From NCBI GenBank assembly GCA_964019135.1, contig OZ025263.1, forward strand, positions 33,644,133 through 33,708,132: a stretch of 64,000 nt of DNA, given 5' to 3'. The position numbers and the translations under genes are program-made. This document shows, in pieces, positions 12,390 through 24,452 of this stretch. Under the pieces are notes generated by a model. It worked only from the letters and a program-made list of their open reading frames with translations, was not told the origin of the DNA and did no database searches. The DNA comes from Arenicola marina. Its lineage: Eukaryota > Annelida > Polychaeta > Arenicolidae. Every line of letters starts with the position of its first letter. The first letter of the stretch is position 1.

Positions 12390-12399
12390 ATTGCCAGCC

Positions 12400-13495
12400 A
12401 GACTTGCGCTACCCGACCCCAAACCCATGATGTGTCCTCACCCCGATTTCACGTGAACATCAAACACCACAGAGTCTTCCGACATTTAGTTATTCAACCC
12501 CACCCCTCACGACCACTGACTTCTGTTTATATATAAAAAACCAACAGTCTATCTCTTTTCTTCCTAGCTTGCCCTGCCGTTTTTCTCCCCCAGGGGTTGC
12601 ACCCCTACCCTTAACCCCTCCTTCTTTCATGGCCTACCCACCCCGACCTCGAAGGTCACTGAAGCATCACGCCAAGTCAAACAGCCCCCTTTTTGTTCGT
12701 CGCAACCCACCGGTCGGTACGGTTGCCTGGGTATCCAGCCACCCCTGAACTCCGCCACTCCTACTCATGCTGGTGATAACTGCACTCACACACGATAAAG
12801 CAACACGGGTGTCTTCACACACTTTTGCTCGTGAGTTACTCCCAAGAAAGATAACAAAAAAAACACGCACATCAAAATTTATTAGTAAATATACTTGTCA
12901 TCACGCCTGGCGACGAGCAGGTTCTTACTGCAATCGTTAGCATCAGGAAGTAAGGAACACAACAACAAAAATGACACATTTTTTACACGTGGTCGTGAGA
13001 GGGGAGTGTCTGTGTGTACAGTGGCACTGCTCGCGATGGTGTCTGTCTAACAGGCGTAGTGTATAATATACACTGTGGATCCTCCGTAAAAATCCTTCTC
13101 CAGAAATATATATACTGTATATACACCGATAATTTGGAGAAGGAATTTATATATTAATAATGAAGATCACCATTCTTATGTAAGATAATTTCTGCACAAA
13201 CATCTGATTTGTTCAAATAAGAGTTTGTGTAACTCAGTTTTCCCCCTTATGAGGCTCAAAATGGAGATCATGTGGTCATATGACACCACACGTGATTTGT
13301 CGGCTATCTTCCTAGAGATGCTCACTCTCATCATATTGTCAGTTGGTGCACATGACCGACAGTTACTCATTCAGTAATATGTCATTGGGCACAGACGTTC
13401 CATCTTTTCAATGAAATGATATATTTAGTTCCTTATTTTCCTAATACAAACAAGTTACGTGCATTAAACAAACATGCTAATCTTGGCCAGAATTG
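12400..13495. other. Unique-looking DNA, no gene seen
   Basis: Mixed to A/T-rich sequence without a supported gene or repeat. It includes a short imperfect palindrome near 13080-13145 (CTCCGTAAAAATCCTTCTCC against GGAGAAGGAATTTATATA, with a TATATACTGTATATA centre). Confidence 0.5.
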
Positions 13496-13499
13496 TGTG

Positions 13500-14425
13500 G
13501 CTTTTTTGTGTACTACGTCGTCAAACGTTTGGCGTTGCGGTCGTATTTTGTGTACTACGTCATGAAACGTTTGGCATTGCGGTCGTATTTTGTGTACTAC
13601 GTCATCAAACGTTTGGCGTTGCGGTCGTATTTTGTGTACTACGTCATCAAACGTTTGGCGTTGCGGTCGTATTTTGTGTACTACGTCATAAACGTTTGGC
13701 ATTGCGGTCGTATTTTGTGTACTACGTCATAAACGTTTGGCGTTGCGGTCGTATTTTGTGTACTACGTCATCAAACCTTTGGCGTTGCGGTCGTATTTTG
13801 TGTACTACGTCATCAAACGTTTGGCATTGCGGTCGTATTTTGTGTACTACGTCATCAAACCTTTGGCGTTGCGGTCGTATTTTGTTTACTACGTCATAAA
13901 CGTTTGGCGTTGCGGTCGTATTTTGTGTACTACGTCATCAAACCTTTGGCGTTGCGGTCGTATTTTGTGTACTACGTCATAAACGTTTGGCATTGCGGTC
14001 GTATTTTGTGTACTACGTCATAAACGTTTGGCGTTGTGGTCGTATTTTGTGTACTACGTCATCAAACCTTTGGCGTTGCGGTCGTATTTTGTGTACTACG
14101 TCATAAACGTTTGGCGTTGCGGTCGTATTTTGTGTACTACGTCATAAACGTTTGGCGTTGTGGTCGTATTTTGTGTACTACGTCATCAAACGTTTGGCGT
14201 TGCGGTCGTATTTTGTGTACTACGTCATCAAACGTTTGGCGTTGCGGTCGTATTTTGTGTACTACGTCATAAACGTTTGGCGTTGTGGTCGTATTTTGTG
14301 TACTACGTCATCAAACGGTTTGGCGTTGTGGTCGTATTTTGTGTACTACGTCATAAACGTTTGGCGTTGCGGTCGTATTTTGTGTACTACGTCATCAAAC
14401 GTTTGGCGTTGCGGTCGTATTTTGC
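13500..14425. repeat. 41/42-bp minisatellite, about 22 units
   Basis: The unit is TTTTGTGTACTACGTCATCA plus AACGTTTGGCGTTGCGGTCGTA (42 bp). A frequent 41 bp form has CATAAACG instead of CATCAAACG. The mix of 41 and 42 breaks frames, so only short repetitive peptides result. Every unit carries a TACGTCA half-site. Nearest relatives within the array alternate between the two lengths. Confidence 0.96.
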
Positions 14426-14515
14426 CCTATAACTTGAAGATAAAGTTGATCATGCAGACATTGCTTCAAGAGCTGTTACCGAGAATGTTAGACATTATGT
14501 CTAGTAAGGGTTTTT

Positions 14516-14767
14516 CAAAAATATTTTGATTGGTTGGTTGGTTATTCAGGACGCTCTAACCACCTTTGGTCATATCGCGTAAATGGGAGAAGGAAGGGAG
14601 AGTGGAGCCATGCCCCCGGGGATAACCCCCTACTCTTTACGAAGAGAACGACATGGGATCTTTATCTGCGACCACACAGACATGGCCACAGCAGGGCTCG
14701 AACCACCGACCCACGTGCCGTTAGGCTCTCAGGTGACCAGAGCACTCAATGCGCAAAAATATTTTGA
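14516..14767 (-). mobile_element. SINE family 1 copy with 14-bp TSD, 5' truncated
   Basis: Flanked by an exact 14 bp direct repeat CAAAAATATTTTGA (14516-14529 and 14754-14767). Read on the minus strand, the element runs from within the tRNA-like head (CTCTGGTCACCTGAGAGCC, CGTGGGTCGGTGGTTCGAGCC with a B box) through a body (CCATGTC, CGTAAAGAGTAGGGG, CCATTTACGCGATATGACC) to a CCAACCAACCAA tail. The first part of the head, with the A box, is missing. Tail plus target duplication indicates LINE-type target-primed insertion. Confidence 0.9.
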
Positions 14768-15337
14768 AAGTTATGACATAGGTAAAAGAAAATAATAGCT
14801 GTTTGCGCAGCTTTAGGATTTTTCTTGACTTGCGGTACGATATCGCCTCACTAGGCAACGACTTGAGAATGAGGACAGCCATTTTTGAGTTGACATTTGA
14901 AACGTGCCACACCCAGTGTTATTGTATGAAGCAACTGTAGACAAACTTATAGTGAAAGTAGCTTTTTGTTAGAACGTGAATGATGCAGGGGTAGTCGTGC
15001 CGTGTTATCTTCATCTTTATCCATCTACAGTGGCGCCCTACCTCGGTCAACTTCGCCATTACTCGGCGAGGGTGACGGAGAACTGGTTTGTATGCTACTA
15101 CTACCCTCCTTGGGGTATTTAAAACCATGGCGACTTACTGACTGCCTGACTACCCCGAGCAAGGCGGACCCTCTCTTGTGCCTGTCGTCACCAAACCAGC
15201 TCGATATATAGATAGGCTGTCGCTGCCGATGGTAGTGGTTGGGCGTCGCTGGTGTAAAATAACATTCCCGTTGTTGTCGTCCAGTCTACACGAACGAGGC
15301 CTGCTGTGGCAGTGACAGGGGCTTTGGGATAGGATAT
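14768..15337. other. Unique-looking DNA, no gene seen
   Basis: No supported gene, RNA or repeat; open frames are short and lack domain-like content. Confidence 0.5.
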
Positions 15338-15340
15338 CCG

Positions 15341-15438
15341 GGTCGGCAGCCCTGGACCCCAGCCTAAGAGGGCCATCCACCGGGCAGGCAGGTCGCCAGC
15401 TCTGGACCCCAGCTTAATAGGGCCATCCACCGGGCACG
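15341..15438 (+). repeat. Tandem duplication of about 50 bp
   Basis: Two adjacent copies share CTGGACCCCAGC and AGGGCCATCCACCGGGCA (first 15341-15389, second 15390-15438), with a few substitutions between them. Confidence 0.85.
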
Positions 15439-16335
15439 CACTGGGGTGAATGGCCGAACGAAAATACGAGAGCCTTGTTATACCCCTCTCTCGGGGGATG
15501 TTTCCTCTCTGATCGCCATCTATAGGACGTCCCCTGTGTCTGTATGTATGTGTGTATGAACAGGGGAGAGTTGGACGTCTATGTGTAGGGCTTTGTCACA
15601 TGTCACATAGAGACCAGTGGTATAGACAAGAAGCCGGCGGATGCGGCAGCGGGAGACAACGCGGTCTATATATATGTGGACTGCCTGTGTGTGTGTGTGT
15701 GTGTTTGCCGAGTAGTGTCGTTGTTGATCGTAGAGTGACCACCGTCCCACAGCCCACGACCACGTGGTCGATTTCTTGAGGGGTGGACTGTAAACAGACG
15801 GGAGAACCAGCCTGGTGGCGGCCCGCGACCAGTCAGGCAGGCATCAGGGCATTGGTGGACAAGTGTAACCATCGGGGGTCTGTCTGTGTACACTGATCTG
15901 TCTCGAAGACAAGACAGCGTTTGAACCTCGCGTCACTTTGTATTAGTCTACAACCTGACCTGGAAGAATGGCGGTGCGCTTAATGTCCTTTATTGCCGTC
16001 AGGGGGCTAGCGATGTAGCTCACCTGGAAAGAGACTGAATCGCGTGGCGTGGAATGCCCTGATGAACATTAAGGATAGGCCAATGAACTCTGATCAGGAG
16101 AAATAAAGCCAGCCGTTCATGAGGCGTACTAGCATCCATGACATTTGGACACGAGTATACATATTATGACTTATCCCACAGTGGGTTAATAACCTTGGGA
16201 AGCATCCATCCCAGCTCTGCTGGTCCATTGGCCGAGGTAAGTCTGCGGCTGCAATTGCATCTTCACCCTATAAATGATAATTATAAGTGATGATTTCCTC
16301 TATAACAGGGTCTGCCATAGAGGACTGGGCTACGG
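15439..16335. other. Unique-looking DNA with a (GT)n microsatellite
   Basis: A GT dinucleotide run lies at about 15687-15705. No other feature was recognised. Confidence 0.5.
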
Positions 16336-16356
16336 CATGGCGTGTCCAGTGGGAAG

Positions 16357-16680
16357 GGGGGGGGGGGGTGGGGGGGGGGGGGGGGGCACGTGCCCCCTGT
16401 GCCCCATGTGTTCCCCCCTTCCTCCCTTTCAGACCCTAGGATATATCTGTGCCCCCTCTTCCCTTACCTTACCCCCCATTCAAATTCTGTGCACCACGGT
16501 CACCTACGTCTCAGCTTTTACACACATGTTTATTTGTGCCCCCACCCCCCCTTGTGCCCCCCCTTTCAAAAATTACTGCACACGCTCTTGTAGGGAGAAT
16601 CATGTGCCTTGCATCAATATGAGACACTGTGTCCTATCCTCCCCAGTCGATATAGCCCCCCCCCCATCCCCATTGGCCTC
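16357..16680 (+). repeat. G-tract plus C-rich dispersed repeat
   Basis: Begins with long G runs (16357-16386) followed by CACGTGCCCCC and a C-rich body. The segment near 16552-16590 (TTGTGCCCCCCCTTTCAAA, then TTACTGCACACGC) is closely matched at 60639-60674, so this is part of a dispersed repeat. The 187-codon frame across it is low-complexity and proline-rich and is not supported as a gene. Confidence 0.55.
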
Positions 16681-16689
16681 CAGAGTGTC

Positions 16690-17540
16690 GCAGTTACATG
16701 TGTTCTGTGGAACGGTAACACGAAAGGAACTTTCTATTTTGGCTGCAGTCTCATTAGAGATGGTTCAAATGTATCATGCATCGAAATGCATCTTTATATC
16801 ATTTAACCATTTATCAATAATCAGGACAAAACCTTAAGACGACATGAAATATAAACGGCCACGATGTATATGGAATAATGTACTTATGTACGCTGAGCCC
16901 GAGCAAGTTTGCCGTGTAAAATGGTTGAGGTTGAAACAGGAGAGGAGCAATGGTATGTTGGGCGAGGCATTTAAATACCAACGTCTCTTTAAATGTCCAC
17001 GACAGAGTGATTGTGTGATTGATGTCGGTGATAACCGCCATTTTATCTGGTGACGCCGCGGCGTCACGTGACCTCTAGTCTGCCGCCCGGGCGCTGTGAA
17101 AAGCAGACGACATTTGTTTTTAATGGCGGCGGCGTGTATAAAAAAACTGTTTAGGGTTGCTTACCTTTAAACGGTGCAGCTTCAGCCAATAGTGTGGCTG
17201 CTACAGAAGTTTGGACGAAGGGGAGGGGTTGGGGGGTACCAGGGATTCGTGGGGAGGTGGGGCGTGTGCGTATGTGGAGGATCTGGGTGAGGGAGGGGGG
17301 GGGGTGGGGGGGGGTGCAATCACTTGTCTGTTAACTGCTTAAATGGTGGAATATCCATTGCGGCGAGTTGATGGGTTATTATCATGGTATTTGCTTGTAT
17401 CTGGTATATAACGCCACATTAGTGTCCCGAATGGCGTGCACTGGGCGGCACGCCTTGAGGTAGTATTAATAATGTGATCTGACTACGCTTTATTAGTTGC
17501 AAAACTGTGGCCGATGTGGATTTCCTGCATATGTACCCAA
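16690..17540. other. Unique-looking DNA, no gene seen
   Basis: No supported gene. G-rich tracts near 17215-17315 could form non-B structures. Confidence 0.5.
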
Positions 17541-17548
17541 AGTCTATG

Positions 17549-17585
17549 TTATATATATATATATATATCTATATATATATATATC
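17549..17585. repeat. (TA)n microsatellite
   Basis: TA dinucleotide run interrupted by a single C, about 110 bp before an assembly gap. Confidence 0.9.
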
Positions 17586-17692
17586 TTTATTCTGATATAA
17601 AACAAATTTAATGTCATGTATAATGTGTTTATTATGCATGGGGTAAGGGTAAATTAAAATAATTCGTGCATTAATTTCGATAATTAAGTGTT

Positions 17693-17892
17693 NNNNNNNN
17701 NNNNNNNNNNNNNNNNNNNNNNNNNNNNNNNNNNNNNNNNNNNNNNNNNNNNNNNNNNNNNNNNNNNNNNNNNNNNNNNNNNNNNNNNNNNNNNNNNNNN
17801 NNNNNNNNNNNNNNNNNNNNNNNNNNNNNNNNNNNNNNNNNNNNNNNNNNNNNNNNNNNNNNNNNNNNNNNNNNNNNNNNNNNNNNNNNNNN
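17693..17892. other. Assembly gap, exactly 200 N
   Basis: Exactly 200 N, most likely a fixed-size placeholder. Unlike the second gap, its flanks show no obvious shared sequence. Confidence 0.99.
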
Positions 17893-18543
17893 GTGTGATG
17901 CGGCCAAGATATTGTAAATCAAAGCCAAGCTTTTCTTGTTACGGAGAGGAGGTTGTTGGATGAAGTCTTTGACAAAAAGCCCCGTAATGGCGGATTGCCC
18001 GGCGGGTTACCGTAGTTCTCCTTGGAGTACCGTAGTTCTCGGTGGGAGCCCTGTGATCCCCTTCAGCTTTGCTCGATGGTTTTTTTCACCGTGGGCAGCG
18101 ACCATCCGATGAATCAAAGATCCCAAAAATTAATTGTGGGTAGACGATCTCGTATTGGCGTGACTGTAGCCGTGGCCAAAGCAGAGGGAATGCCATGGGC
18201 TTCCACCGCATTTTACGCAATGTCCACGTCGTTAAAATAAAAAACAAAGAAAGGATCCTTTGTTCATTCAGTAAAGGAGATTACGTGAATTTGTCTTTTT
18301 CTCGAAAACCTTTGTTTTGGCGTTACGTCTGGACGTGCCATGTTCACGAACGCTTGCCAAGGGCAGGCACCACCGCCCAATCCCCCTGCCCCCCCCCCCT
18401 CCACCCCCCCCCCCCACCCTCCCACCCTCCCACCCTCACGTCCATGGTGATGGATGTCCCATTATAGCCAAAGCGCAATATCGGAGCCAATGTCGCTGAG
18501 GTTTTGTAACGGAGGCACACTGCTCACCAAGCAGAGGAGAGAG
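17893..18543. other. Unique-looking DNA with C tract, no gene seen
   Basis: Contains a small tandem word (GTACCGTAGTTCTC, 18007-18040) and a C-rich block at 18380-18435. No supported gene. Confidence 0.5.
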
Positions 18544-18570
18544 GGGTCAGAGGTCAGGGGTCAGAGGTCA
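18544..18570 (+). promoter_or_regulatory. Four RGGTCA half-sites at exact 7-bp spacing
   Basis: GGGTCA, AGGTCA, GGGTCA and AGGTCA start at 18544, 18551, 18558 and 18565, each separated by a single G. One-base spacing of direct RGGTCA half-sites is the DR1 arrangement recognised by RXR-type and HNF4-type nuclear receptors. It may be a chance local duplication of a 14-mer, and function is untested. Confidence 0.4.
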
Positions 18571-20940
18571 GGCGCTCTCGTGGCAAACTGCTCACGGGTT
18601 ATTGAGGCTGAAGACATGAAGCCAAATCCAGACGCACGCGAGACGGCAGCATGGCACTAAGAAAGCCATTGCCCGGCAAGCTAACGTCAGGGCAACGTTG
18701 TCAGGCGTTGTCAAGTCCGACTGAAGGCAATGGCGGTGTCTCATCTCTCGTGTTGATGATGCATATAAGCCACACAGAGGAGCTCATCTTAATACAATGA
18801 ACAGTACCAAGTGGAATACAGTAAAGTGTGACATCGCCACTCCAAGGCCGCATCCTTGGCTCGTTGCGTATGTAGTAAATTACAGAGGATCATTGTCGTG
18901 GCTTGGTGCAAGCAAATGACAGAGGGACTCCATTAGATGGTACTATGTCAGGACAGAGGGGGAATCGAGAGATTGACCGACTTCTGGCAACACTTCGGTA
19001 GACCAACACTTTAGTCACGACCGCTCCGTTGTATATTATCATACAATATCCCTACAGCGCAAGGGGAACGTACGCCCGGCCGATGAATGGAGGGCTGACC
19101 CTATAACACATACCGGTGAATAGGCGGACTTGGCGGCTCTTTCACCACCGTGGCCAAAGTTTGACTTTTAGGTGTAACTGTGACACAAACGGAGACACAA
19201 TGGGGGTGTATCAACATCGCTTGCGAAGGTGTCAATGTGATATTTGTTCGGAGTAAAGATATGAAATGGTGGTGTGACCACATTGGCTGTGGACAACCGT
19301 GCCGCTGGCCAAGCAATTTCAATTTCCGCTGACCCTTTATTAGATGCGTTACTCCCGTTCGTTCCCCTCCATCCCTCCCTCCCTTGCCCCCCCCCCCCAC
19401 ACACCCACATACGTACCCGGTGTCCCCTTCCCCTCGCATTTACTCACTCCGACGCACACCCTATGCCCCCTGCCCGCCCCCCCCCCTCCCACTCGCCTTT
19501 AGTCACCCCCACACACACTCTATGCCCCCTGTCCCTCGCCTTTACCCACCCCGCATCCTGCATCTCGACCAAGAACTCTGAATGGAAGATAGCTTCTCTT
19601 ATGAATTCCGCCCACTGCATAAAGAAACTGGTGGTAAACTGACTGGAATCACGTCAATGCCGCCTCCTATACCCCACCAACCTTTTCACCCTCCCTTTCC
19701 AGCTTAGCCGCCAGTCTACATACAAATGGACTGTCACGCAAAAAGGCTGACAGAGTGTACTTTTAACGATTCCAACAGGTGCCCATGTCCACAGGGATTC
19801 TCCGATGTCCGAAAGCCCTGCCCGTCATGCATGCTCATCGTCTTGGCTTGTACACATCATAACACTTTAAAGCGGCTTTGTAAAACTATTCTATGCATCT
19901 TGACAACGAGGGTCCCACGGGTCCGGACTCCGCCTCATTTTTGGGGAATAATGCCGTCTGTCAATGCAAATGCATCTTGACCCGTTTTCCGTTGGAAAGC
20001 GTTTTGAATATCTTAAACGGAAGTAACGCATGTTGGTCCTCATGGCGTACATAATTGCTACACAACACAAAGGGGAATATGTAGCTTTAACGACATGGTT
20101 TTGCCAGAAGGGTGCATCTCATGCTGGATAGCATGGCTTCTGATGGTGCACACAATCAGAATGCGGACATCACTGTCAATCGGTCAATTTCCAAAGACTT
20201 TTCCAATCCGTGATGTAGTCGGCGAACTGCAGTGTGAGCAGCTTTAACTAAAATACGAATAGATCGTCTCCAGATTTATAGCTCAGTGTATGATACATTT
20301 TGCGTAAGATTTTAAGCGGCTCAGTTTAGTCTCCTCGGTATTTGCATCACCGCATTATCGTAAGATCGTGCCACTGCATGATACTTGCTAAAGGAACGCC
20401 CCTCGATCCACCAAGCCTGACACGACTCTGAGTGATAGCTCGCCTCCCATAGAGCTGAAATACCATCGTCCCATACCGAGAGGGCTAAGTCCCAAAACCC
20501 CGAATTAGGCTCATGCTTTATATTCAATAAGAGGGCGATAAATGGGGTTTAATGGCGGTTAATGGAGGGGCCACGAGAACCCCAAGGCAGGTGTGGGAGC
20601 CACACCCTCCTCGGCGGCTGGGTTAAATCCCCATCGCCACCCTAATTGGGGGTTAGTTAGGGTGATAGACACCCCTAATGGACGGTCATCTGCAAGCTTA
20701 CCAGCCGTTGATGCATTGTTATGAGCGCCACCTTGCGGTCTGACGCTCACTGAAGGCTAAAGAAATAATTCAAGTTAATAATAGGTTTTGATGCCGGAAG
20801 CAATCTCATTGACCAGTTTGCGAGGTCCTTGCCTAAGATTTATGCGTGGGCTGAGTACTTTCCCGTCTTCTTATGACATTTTAGGCCAGCGCAAGGCGGT
20901 GTGGTCATTGGCTGTGATAGGCTGCCATGGCTCCAGTCGA
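18571..20940. other. Mostly unique-looking DNA, no gene seen
   Basis: Holds a C-rich block at about 19380-19560, a fragment near 19915-19980 that matches the GGCGGATCC-element interior (GGTCCGGACTCC and GTCAATGCAAA), and a minus-strand frame at 20321-20527 (68 codons) without recognised domain or splice sites. No RNA gene was seen. Confidence 0.5.
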
Positions 20941-20942
20941 AG

Positions 20943-21062
20943 TACGGGCGGATCCAGAGGGGGGTTCCCGGGGGTCCGGACCCATTTTTTAGGAAGAATG
21001 CTGTTTGTCAATGCAAACTTTAGGCCATCTGAGGCTGGGATCATTCCCCCGGTCGTCAAGGA
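20943..21062 (+). mobile_element. Fragment of the GGCGGATCC element family
   Basis: Begins GGGCGGATCCAGAGGGGGG, then GGTCCGGACCCATTTTTTAG, GTCAATGCAAACTTTAGGCC and CATCTGAGGC, with a CGGTCGTCAAGGA end. These words match 10.1 kb (inverted) and 52.2 kb (inverted). A full right terminus was not found. Confidence 0.55.
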
Positions 21063-21203
21063 ATCTAAGAGGTATTTCTTTCATTTTCATTGACAAAGAT
21101 ATTCCTAAAATTTCGGGAATTGATATATGCAGTGATTTATCCGTTTTCGCTTTAAAACGTGTTGATAATGTGTCCACTGAGAGCTCTCTTGGGCTTAACC
21201 CTT

Positions 21204-21508
21204 GTGACGCCACTGACGCCATGTGGCTGACGCCATGTGACTGACGCCATGTGGCCTACGCCATGTGGCTGACGCCATGTGACTGACGCCATGTGGCTGA
21301 CTCCATGTGACTGACGCCATGTGACTGACGCCATGTGACTGACGCCATGTGACTGACGCCATGTGATTGACGCCATGTGGCTGACGCCATGTGGCTGACG
21401 CCATGTGACTGACGCCATGTGGCTGACGTCATGTGATTGACGCCATGTGACTGACGCCATGTGGCTGACGCCATGTGGCTGACGCCATGTGACTGACGCC
21501 ATGTGACG
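21204..21508. repeat. 14-bp minisatellite, about 22 units
   Basis: The unit is CTGACGCCATGTGG or CTGACGCCATGTGA, with rare GACTCC, GACGTC and GATTGACG variants. Three minus-strand frames give a 14-residue repeating peptide (MASVTWRQPHGVSH type) purely from the period. Confidence 0.96.
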
Positions 21509-23450
21509 CCAGCGCATCATTGACAGAACAGCCGTTGTAGCGCTGTTACATAAGCCCACCGCTTGGAGCACCGCTGCAGCGAGTCCCAAAAGATAACTGT
21601 TAAGCGCTCAATAATCATAAATATTCATAACCTCGGAAACGGCAAGCACTACGTATAGTATAATGCACCCAACCTTCCATCCCCACAGCCCTTTCCGAAG
21701 GCAGTGAAGGGCATATATATATCATCCTTTTATGGGTCAAAGGGGAGGGGGGGGGGGTGGAGTATTATTAGACCCGTTACACTTTTGCGTCCACCGCTCA
21801 TACAATAATAAGTTTGGACCTGTAAATCAGGAAAACGCTGGGGACACATACATTTACACACCGCGTAGCTAGCTATTCTGTCCCGCACCCAGCCAATACT
21901 GCAACCATGGGACAAACTGCACCCATATTTCACGTGTCATGATGCTTCCACGTGGACCATGTAGGTTGGAAACAGAGATGGAATACCCAACCTGCACCCA
22001 TCTGTCACGGGCGCAGTTTGCAGTGTTGGGTGTCATCTGCGCTTGATAACTTTTGCTCGGGAAATTCAGATCTAAATACCGGAATATAAGAACCCGCTGT
22101 TCTACAGGGTGGGCGTCAAACATGAGGCCATCACATGCACTTTTAGAAGTCCGTCATTATAGTCACTGGCATGGTTACTGGCATGGTTCTTGCCCTTCTC
22201 ATAGATATTTGGTATTGATTAGCATGTATGTCCTATAATAATATTTGGCCAAATAACAATAATAACATGCATGAAAAGTTTCTTTGATTTGATCTCATGT
22301 TAACGTTAGAGAATTTCACCCATGGCCCTTCGTTTAATGCTACCGTTCAAAACGCACCTTTATCAACAGTGACCACTTCCTGCTGCCGTGCGTTCCTGCC
22401 ACCCACAATCACCTATACCACAGCCAGCTAGCCATCTACACAGGCCCCAGGCCCCCTCCCGCCCTCCCGCCCTCCCTTACCCATTACTCAGGGATATCTT
22501 CCTGGGTAATTATGACGCAGCCCTCATGACACGACCAAGTCAAATCACCGCATGGCTTCTCACCCGAGATGCGCCCCCTGGCGGGTGAGACTGCGCAGCT
22601 CTCGCAGGTGCGAGACTACGATAGCGTTCGGAATGCGCCACTTACTCTCCGACTTTAACCGCTCGCCATTCTTTCTTGTCACGTGGGTCGTTTCAATCTC
22701 CCAAGGTCGCCATTAAAGTTACATATGTCATGGCGGCTTTCAATGTTTTTTTGTCACAAATCGCCTCCCACTTAACGGCGTTGGATTCTGTGGCTTGTAA
22801 CTCTTAGCGTTTCCGTTCTAACCATTCCTACACGGGCCAGTTGTAACACCATAGCAATGGGGTTTACGGTAACCTTTAACGGCTCTTTTATGCTGCTCTC
22901 TCGGTTGCGCAGTGCGTAAACTGGGCATACTCACTACGGTTCAGGCTACACACCCTATAGCATTCATCAACAGGGACAATGGTCCTGTAGGAACCGCAAC
23001 GCAACTGGTCTTTTCGAGAGAAAAATACCAACATGGTGACATTAAGTTTCGTGGCGTTCGTAATCAGATTCTGGAAACGTTTCATCCACCAAATTGAATG
23101 AAATATTTACATTTCTCAACATAAGAAATGGAATTCACATTCCGTATTTAAATCTACTCATATTTAAATCTTGTCGTATTTAGATAAGCCTTTAGGGTGT
23201 TTTCAAGGAAATGGTATAAGTTCTTTTATGTTATTATTACATGACATTCAACGGTTGCAGTGTGTAAGAAGCACGAAATGATGCACTGAATATACATTTT
23301 CCACATGTTGACACATATACCGCATGAAAAGGAGGGTTTGCAGAACATTTATGCCGTCTAGTAGGTTTGTTTTATATGGACTTTATCAGGTAGTATGAGT
23401 AACTTGTTGCTTCTGTTGTTTAAAATGTCTTCTGATAATCAATACATTAG
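21509..23450. other. Unique-looking DNA, no gene seen
   Basis: No exon-like frame or RNA gene was recognised. Contains a perfect 14 bp palindrome TATTTGGCCAAATA near 22235-22255. Confidence 0.5.
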
Positions 23451-23699
23451 TATCGTGCGGATGACCGGCCCGGTAGCTCAATGGGCTAGAGGGCTCGCCT
23501 TGCGTTCTCTGGCCACATGCCTAACGGCACGTGGATCGGTGGTTCGAGCCTCGCTGTGACCAGGATAAAGATCCCATGTCCTTCTTCGCAAAGAGTAGGT
23601 TACCCCCGGAGACATGGCTTCACTCTCCATTCCTTCTCCCATTGACGCGATATGACCAAAAGTGGTTTAGCGTCCTGACAACCAACCAACTATCGTGCG
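23451..23699 (+). mobile_element. SINE family 1 copy, full-length head, 9-bp TSD
   Basis: Flanked by TATCGTGCG (23451-23459 and 23691-23699). The head is tRNA-like: A box in CGGTAGCTCAATGGGCTAGA, B box in GGTGGTTCGAGCC. The body contains GATCCCATGTCCTTCTTCGC, GGAGACATGGCTTCACTC and CATTGACGCGATATGACC, and the tail is CAACCAACCAAC. At about 231 bp it is one of the best templates for the family consensus. Confidence 0.9.
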
Positions 23700-23785
23700 A
23701 CTTTCGGGGTACCCCACTGTGTAAATGCATGGGATCAAGGCCCAATATCACTCTTTGTTGAAGAATAAAGACTTACCCTAAAGAA

Positions 23786-23852
23786 GGCTCATCCTACCCT
23801 TAGTCCTTCACCATTGACGTAATATGACCTTGCAAAGTTAAAGCGTTCTTTG
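23786..23852 (+). mobile_element. Decayed SINE family 1 body fragment
   Basis: CTTCACCATTGACGTAATAT followed by GACC and TTAAAGCGTTC resembles the 3' body of the family just upstream, without head or tail. Confidence 0.35.
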
Positions 23853-23865
23853 CCAAGTTGGTAAC

Positions 23866-24452
23866 GGTTGTAGTGGTCCAGGATGTTAACCGGCTTTGCT
23901 AGAGGTCAAGGATGTTAACCGGCTTTGCTAAAGGTCAAAAGTGTAAAACGGCTGTGCTAGAAGTCAAAAGGTGCAACCGGCTCTGCTAGAGGTCGAGGAT
24001 GTTAACCGGCTTTGCTAGAGGTCAAGGATGTTGACCGGCCTTGCTAGATGTCAAGGGTGTAAACCGACTGTGCTAAAGGTCAAGGGTGTAAACCGGCTCT
24101 GCTAGAGGTCAATGGTGTAAACCGGCTGTGCTCAAGGTCAAAGGTGTAAACCGGCTGTGCTAGAGGTCAAGGGTGCAAACCGGCTCTGCTAGAGATCAAG
24201 GGTGTAAACCGGCTCTGCTAGAGGTCAATGGTGTATACCGCTAGGGTGTAAACCGGTTGTGCTAAAGGTCAAGGTTGTAAACTCGCTCTGCTAGAGGTGA
24301 AGGGGGTAAACCGCAAGGGTCTAAACCGGCTGTGCTAAAGGTCAAGGGTGCAAACCGGCTCTGTTAGAGGTCAAAGGTGTAAGCCGGCTCTGCTAGAGCT
24401 CAAGGGTGTAAACCGGCTCTGCTAGAGGTCAAGGGTGTAAACCGGCTGTGAC
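23866..24452. repeat. 29-bp minisatellite, about 20 units
   Basis: The unit is GGTCAAGGGTGTAAACCGGC plus TCTGCTAGA, with TGTGCTAAA and AGGATGTTAACC variants and two partial deletions near 24240 and 24310. Most units contain AGAGGTCAAGG, an extended nuclear-receptor half-site. The period of 29 scrambles all frames. Confidence 0.95.

Noticed and set aside
17693-17892. First N gap as a false duplication like the second
   Set aside because: The sequences on its two sides do not match each other, so no overlap can be argued.
20321-20527. 68-codon minus-strand frame (VWDDGISALWEASYHSESC region)
   Set aside because: Superficially protein-like, but there are no splice borders or family recognition, and no adjoining coding frame.
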